NCBI RefSeq assembly: GCF_024199985.1 | Contig: NZ_JANARS010000002.1 | Coordinates: forward strand, 62,001-126,000 | Source of the DNA: Nocardioides pinisoli | GTDB taxonomy: Bacteria > Actinomycetota > Actinomycetes > Propionibacteriales > Nocardioidaceae | Length of the DNA: 64,000 nt | Reading direction: 5' to 3' | In this document: positions 62,343 through 64,000 of the stretch, piece by piece | Position numbering within the stretch: position 1 is the stretch's first letter | How the letters are laid out: each line of letters opens with the position of its first letter | Translations under genes and position numbers: made by a program | Notes under the pieces: generated by a model | Seen by the model: the letters and a program-made list of their open reading frames with translations, nothing else | Told to the model about the DNA's origin: nothing | The model's database searches: none

Positions 62343-63479
62343 ATGTCCGAGCCCAGTGACCAGCCGATCAAGACGCTCCCCCTCGTGATGGACGAGCCGC
62401 GTGGCCGCAGGAAGCCGCCGCGCCACCTCGCCGACCTCGACGAGGCCGGCCGCAAGGCGCTGCTCGAGGAGATGGGCCTGCCGGGCTTCCGCGCCAAGCA
62501 GCTCAGCAACCACTACTTCACCCGGCTCGCCGACGACCCCGCCGAGATGACGGACCTGCCCGCCGGGCAGCGCGACGACCTCGTCTCCGCCCTGCTGCCC
62601 GACCTGATGACGCCGCTGCGCACGATGGAGGCCGACCGCGGCACCACGCGCAAGACGCTGTGGAAGCTCTTCGACGGCGCGCTCGTCGAGTCGGTGCTCA
62701 TGCGCTACCCCGACCGCGCCACCATCTGCGTCTCCAGCCAGGCTGGGTGCGGCATGGCGTGCCCGTTCTGCGCCACCGGCATGGGTGGCCTGCAGCGCAA
62801 CATGTCGACCGCGGAGATCGTCGAGCAGGTCGTCGCGGGCGCCCGCTCGCTGGCCCGCGGCGAGGTGCCCGGCGGCCCGGGCCGCGTGTCCAACGTCGTC
62901 TTCATGGGCATGGGCGAGCCGCTCGCCAACTACAAGGCCGTCATCGGTGCCGTACGCCGCCTCACCGACCCGTCGCCGGCCGGTCTCGGGATGAGCGCCC
63001 GCGGCGTCACCGTCTCCACCGTCGGCCTCGTCCCGCGCATCAACCAGCTCACCGAAGAGGGCATCCCGGTCACGCTCGCGCTGAGCCTGCACGCGCCCGA
63101 CGACGAGCTGCGCAACGAGCTGGTCCCGATCAACACCCGCTTCTCGGTCGCCGAGACCGTCGAGGCCGCGTGGAACTACGCGCGCGTCACCAAGCGTCGC
63201 GTCTCCATCGAGTACGCCATGATGCGCGGCATCAACGACCAGGCGCACCGCGCCGACCTGCTCGCCGACGTGCTCAACTCCTACGGCGACTGGGGCTGGG
63301 TGCACGTCAACCTGATCCCGCTCAACCCGATCGAGGGGTCGAAGTGGACCGCCTCCGACCCGGCCGACGAGCGCGAGTTCGTCCGCCGGCTCGAGGCCAA
63401 GGGCATCCCGACGACCGTCCGCGACACCCGCGGCCGGGAGATCGACGGCGCCTGCGGCCAGCTCGCCGCCAAGGAGTAG
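62343..63479 (+). CDS. rlmN: Dual-specificity 23S rRNA/tRNA (adenine-C2) methyltransferase RlmN
   Basis: A 378-residue radical SAM enzyme that makes 2-methyladenosine at A2503 of 23S rRNA and A37 of some tRNAs. The cluster motif is Cys136-xxx-Cys140-xx-Cys143 in [23 protein letters not shown] follows. The C-terminal IDGACGQL contains the methyl-carrying Cys, with the [17 protein letters not shown] and NLIPLNPI core. The ATG at 62343 is used; another ATG four codons upstream is possible. Confidence 0.95.
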   Translation: MSEPSDQPIKTLPLVMDEPRGRRKPPRHLADLDEAGRKALLEEMGLPGFRAKQLSNHYFTRLADDPAEMTDLPAGQRDDLVSALLPDLMTPLRTMEADRGTTRKTLWKLFDGALVESVLMRYPDRATICVSSQAGCGMACPFCATGMGGLQRNMSTAEIVEQVVAGARSLARGEVPGGPGRVSNVVFMGMGEPLANYKAVIGAVRRLTDPSPAGLGMSARGVTVSTVGLVPRINQLTEEGIPVTLALSLHAPDDELRNELVPINTRFSVAETVEAAWNYARVTKRRVSIEYAMMRGINDQAHRADLLADVLNSYGDWGWVHVNLIPLNPIEGSKWTASDPADEREFVRRLEAKGIPTTVRDTRGREIDGACGQLAAKE

Positions 63480-63506
63480 CCGGGCGGCGGTCGCTGAGCG
63501 TCGGGC

Positions 63507-63528
63507 GGTCACCGGATATCCGGTGACC
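63507..63528. repeat. 22-bp perfect palindrome after rlmN
   Basis: GGTCACCGGAT-ATCCGGTGACC, a loop-free palindrome followed by CACCCCTCTTTGC. It could act as a terminator or a protein-binding site between rlmN and the last gene. Confidence 0.6.
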
Positions 63529-63655
63529 ACCCCTCTTTGCACCCGCGATCTCCACAGCGAAGCGTGAGTCTCGGGTGCACAGTCGACGGCCGAGACGTCG
63601 CGGTCCGTTCACGTGTCGTCCGTCCGGGCCGGGGCGTCCGTTGCCCGGGTCTCCC

Positions 63656-63661
63656 TAGCGT
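63656..63661 (+). promoter_or_regulatory. Candidate -10 hexamer for the GT4 gene
   Basis: TAGCGT ends seven bases before the ATG at 63669; leaderless transcript likely. Confidence 0.45.
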
Positions 63662-63668
63662 CCGGGGC

Positions 63669-64000
63669 ATGGACCTGCTCGAGAGGCGGCGTCGCAGCCG
63701 CACCGTCCCGGCCACCGTCGTCCCCCTCGCAGCCGACCGGCCGACGCTCGCGGGCGGGGGACGGCTCCGCGTGCTGGTGGTCACCGAGTCCTTCATGCCC
63801 CAGGTCAACGGAGTCACCAACTCCGTGCGCCGCGTCCTGGAGCACCTGGCGGCGGAGGGGCACGAGGCAGAGCTGGTCGCCCCGACCGGCCCGAGCACCT
63901 ACGCCGGCTTCCCGGTCACGCTCGCGCGCGGCGCCGACCTGCCGTTCTACGCCGACTTCCGCATCGGCTGGGACACCACCCGCCGGCTGCGGGCGGTGAT
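63669..64000 (+). CDS. GT4 glycosyltransferase, N-terminal part (cut by window edge)
   Basis: The first 110 codons of a longer gene that runs off the window. After a basic, less conserved N-terminus of about 30 residues, the GT4 donor-independent half begins: LRVLVVTESFMPQVNGVTNS, then LEHLAAEGHEAELVAP. This matches GDP-mannose-dependent alpha-mannosyltransferases such as MgtA/PimB-like enzymes acting on membrane glycolipids; the sugar is unproven. The ATG at 63669 follows TAGCGT. Confidence 0.85.
   Translation, partial: MDLLERRRRSRTVPATVVPLAADRPTLAGGGRLRVLVVTESFMPQVNGVTNSVRRVLEHLAAEGHEAELVAPTGPSTYAGFPVTLARGADLPFYADFRIGWDTTRRLRAV

Overview
The window is a very GC-rich chromosomal segment with many GTG starts, tightly overlapping operons and the gene order of an actinobacterium. 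The conserved run thiL / rpmB / fakA / recG / rsmD / coaD / DUF177 / rpmF / rnc / mutM / smc / ftsY / amtB-glnB-glnD / ffh / rpsP / khpA / rimM / trmD / rplS / lepB / rnhB / DUF2469 / yraN / yifB / dprA / xerC / rpsB / tsf / pyrH / frr / cdsA / rlmN is typical of Actinobacteria. Protein style and neighbours suggest the Nocardioidaceae (Nocardioides or a close relative); the genus is an inference. I see no tRNA or rRNA gene, CRISPR array, insertion sequence or prophage.

Layout. 1-9.5 kb: start of a lipoprotein gene, a stand-alone Lrp ligand-binding protein, thiamine-phosphate kinase, L28, FakA-like kinase, RecG, RsmD, CoaD, DUF177, L32, RNase III and MutM. 9.5-15.9 kb: accessory insert with an MFS transporter, a coiled-coil-tailed methyltransferase, a glycolate/lactate-type FAD oxidase next to a class V aminotransferase, an acetyltransferase and a secreted protein. 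16-22.4 kb: SMC, thioesterase, a second coiled-coil-tailed methyltransferase and FtsY. 22.5-26.4 kb: a reverse-strand surface-glycan pair (RgpF-like protein and a 996-residue multidomain glycosyltransferase). 26.6-32.3 kb: ammonium transporter, PII, GlnD and the SRP protein Ffh. 32.3-45.0 kb: the main accessory region, with a NYN-domain protein, a 2571-residue secreted protein built of repeated DUF4082/Ig-like modules, an amidohydrolase, two small secreted proteins, an acetyltransferase and an ECF sigma / membrane partner pair. 45-64 kb: translation, secretion, DNA-processing and lipid genes, including a TrmD-acetyltransferase fusion, ending in a truncated GT4 glycosyltransferase.

How the genes work together. 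The core genes serve ribosome assembly and tRNA/rRNA modification (S16, S2, L19, L28, L32, RimM, TrmD, RsmD, RlmN, EF-Ts, Frr), co-translational targeting and export (Ffh, FtsY, LepB), chromosome maintenance (SMC, RecG, MutM, DprA, XerC, RNase HII) and nitrogen control (AmtB, PII, GlnD). The most notable regulatory observation is that GTCAACCG-N13-CGGCTGT occurs at identical spacing upstream of the ECF sigma gene and upstream of the secreted-protein gene two positions downstream. This suggests a compact self-activating sigma / membrane partner / secreted target unit. Several genes carry a TANNNT-like hexamer 6-7 nt before the start codon and no Shine-Dalgarno sequence, which suggests widespread leaderless transcripts.
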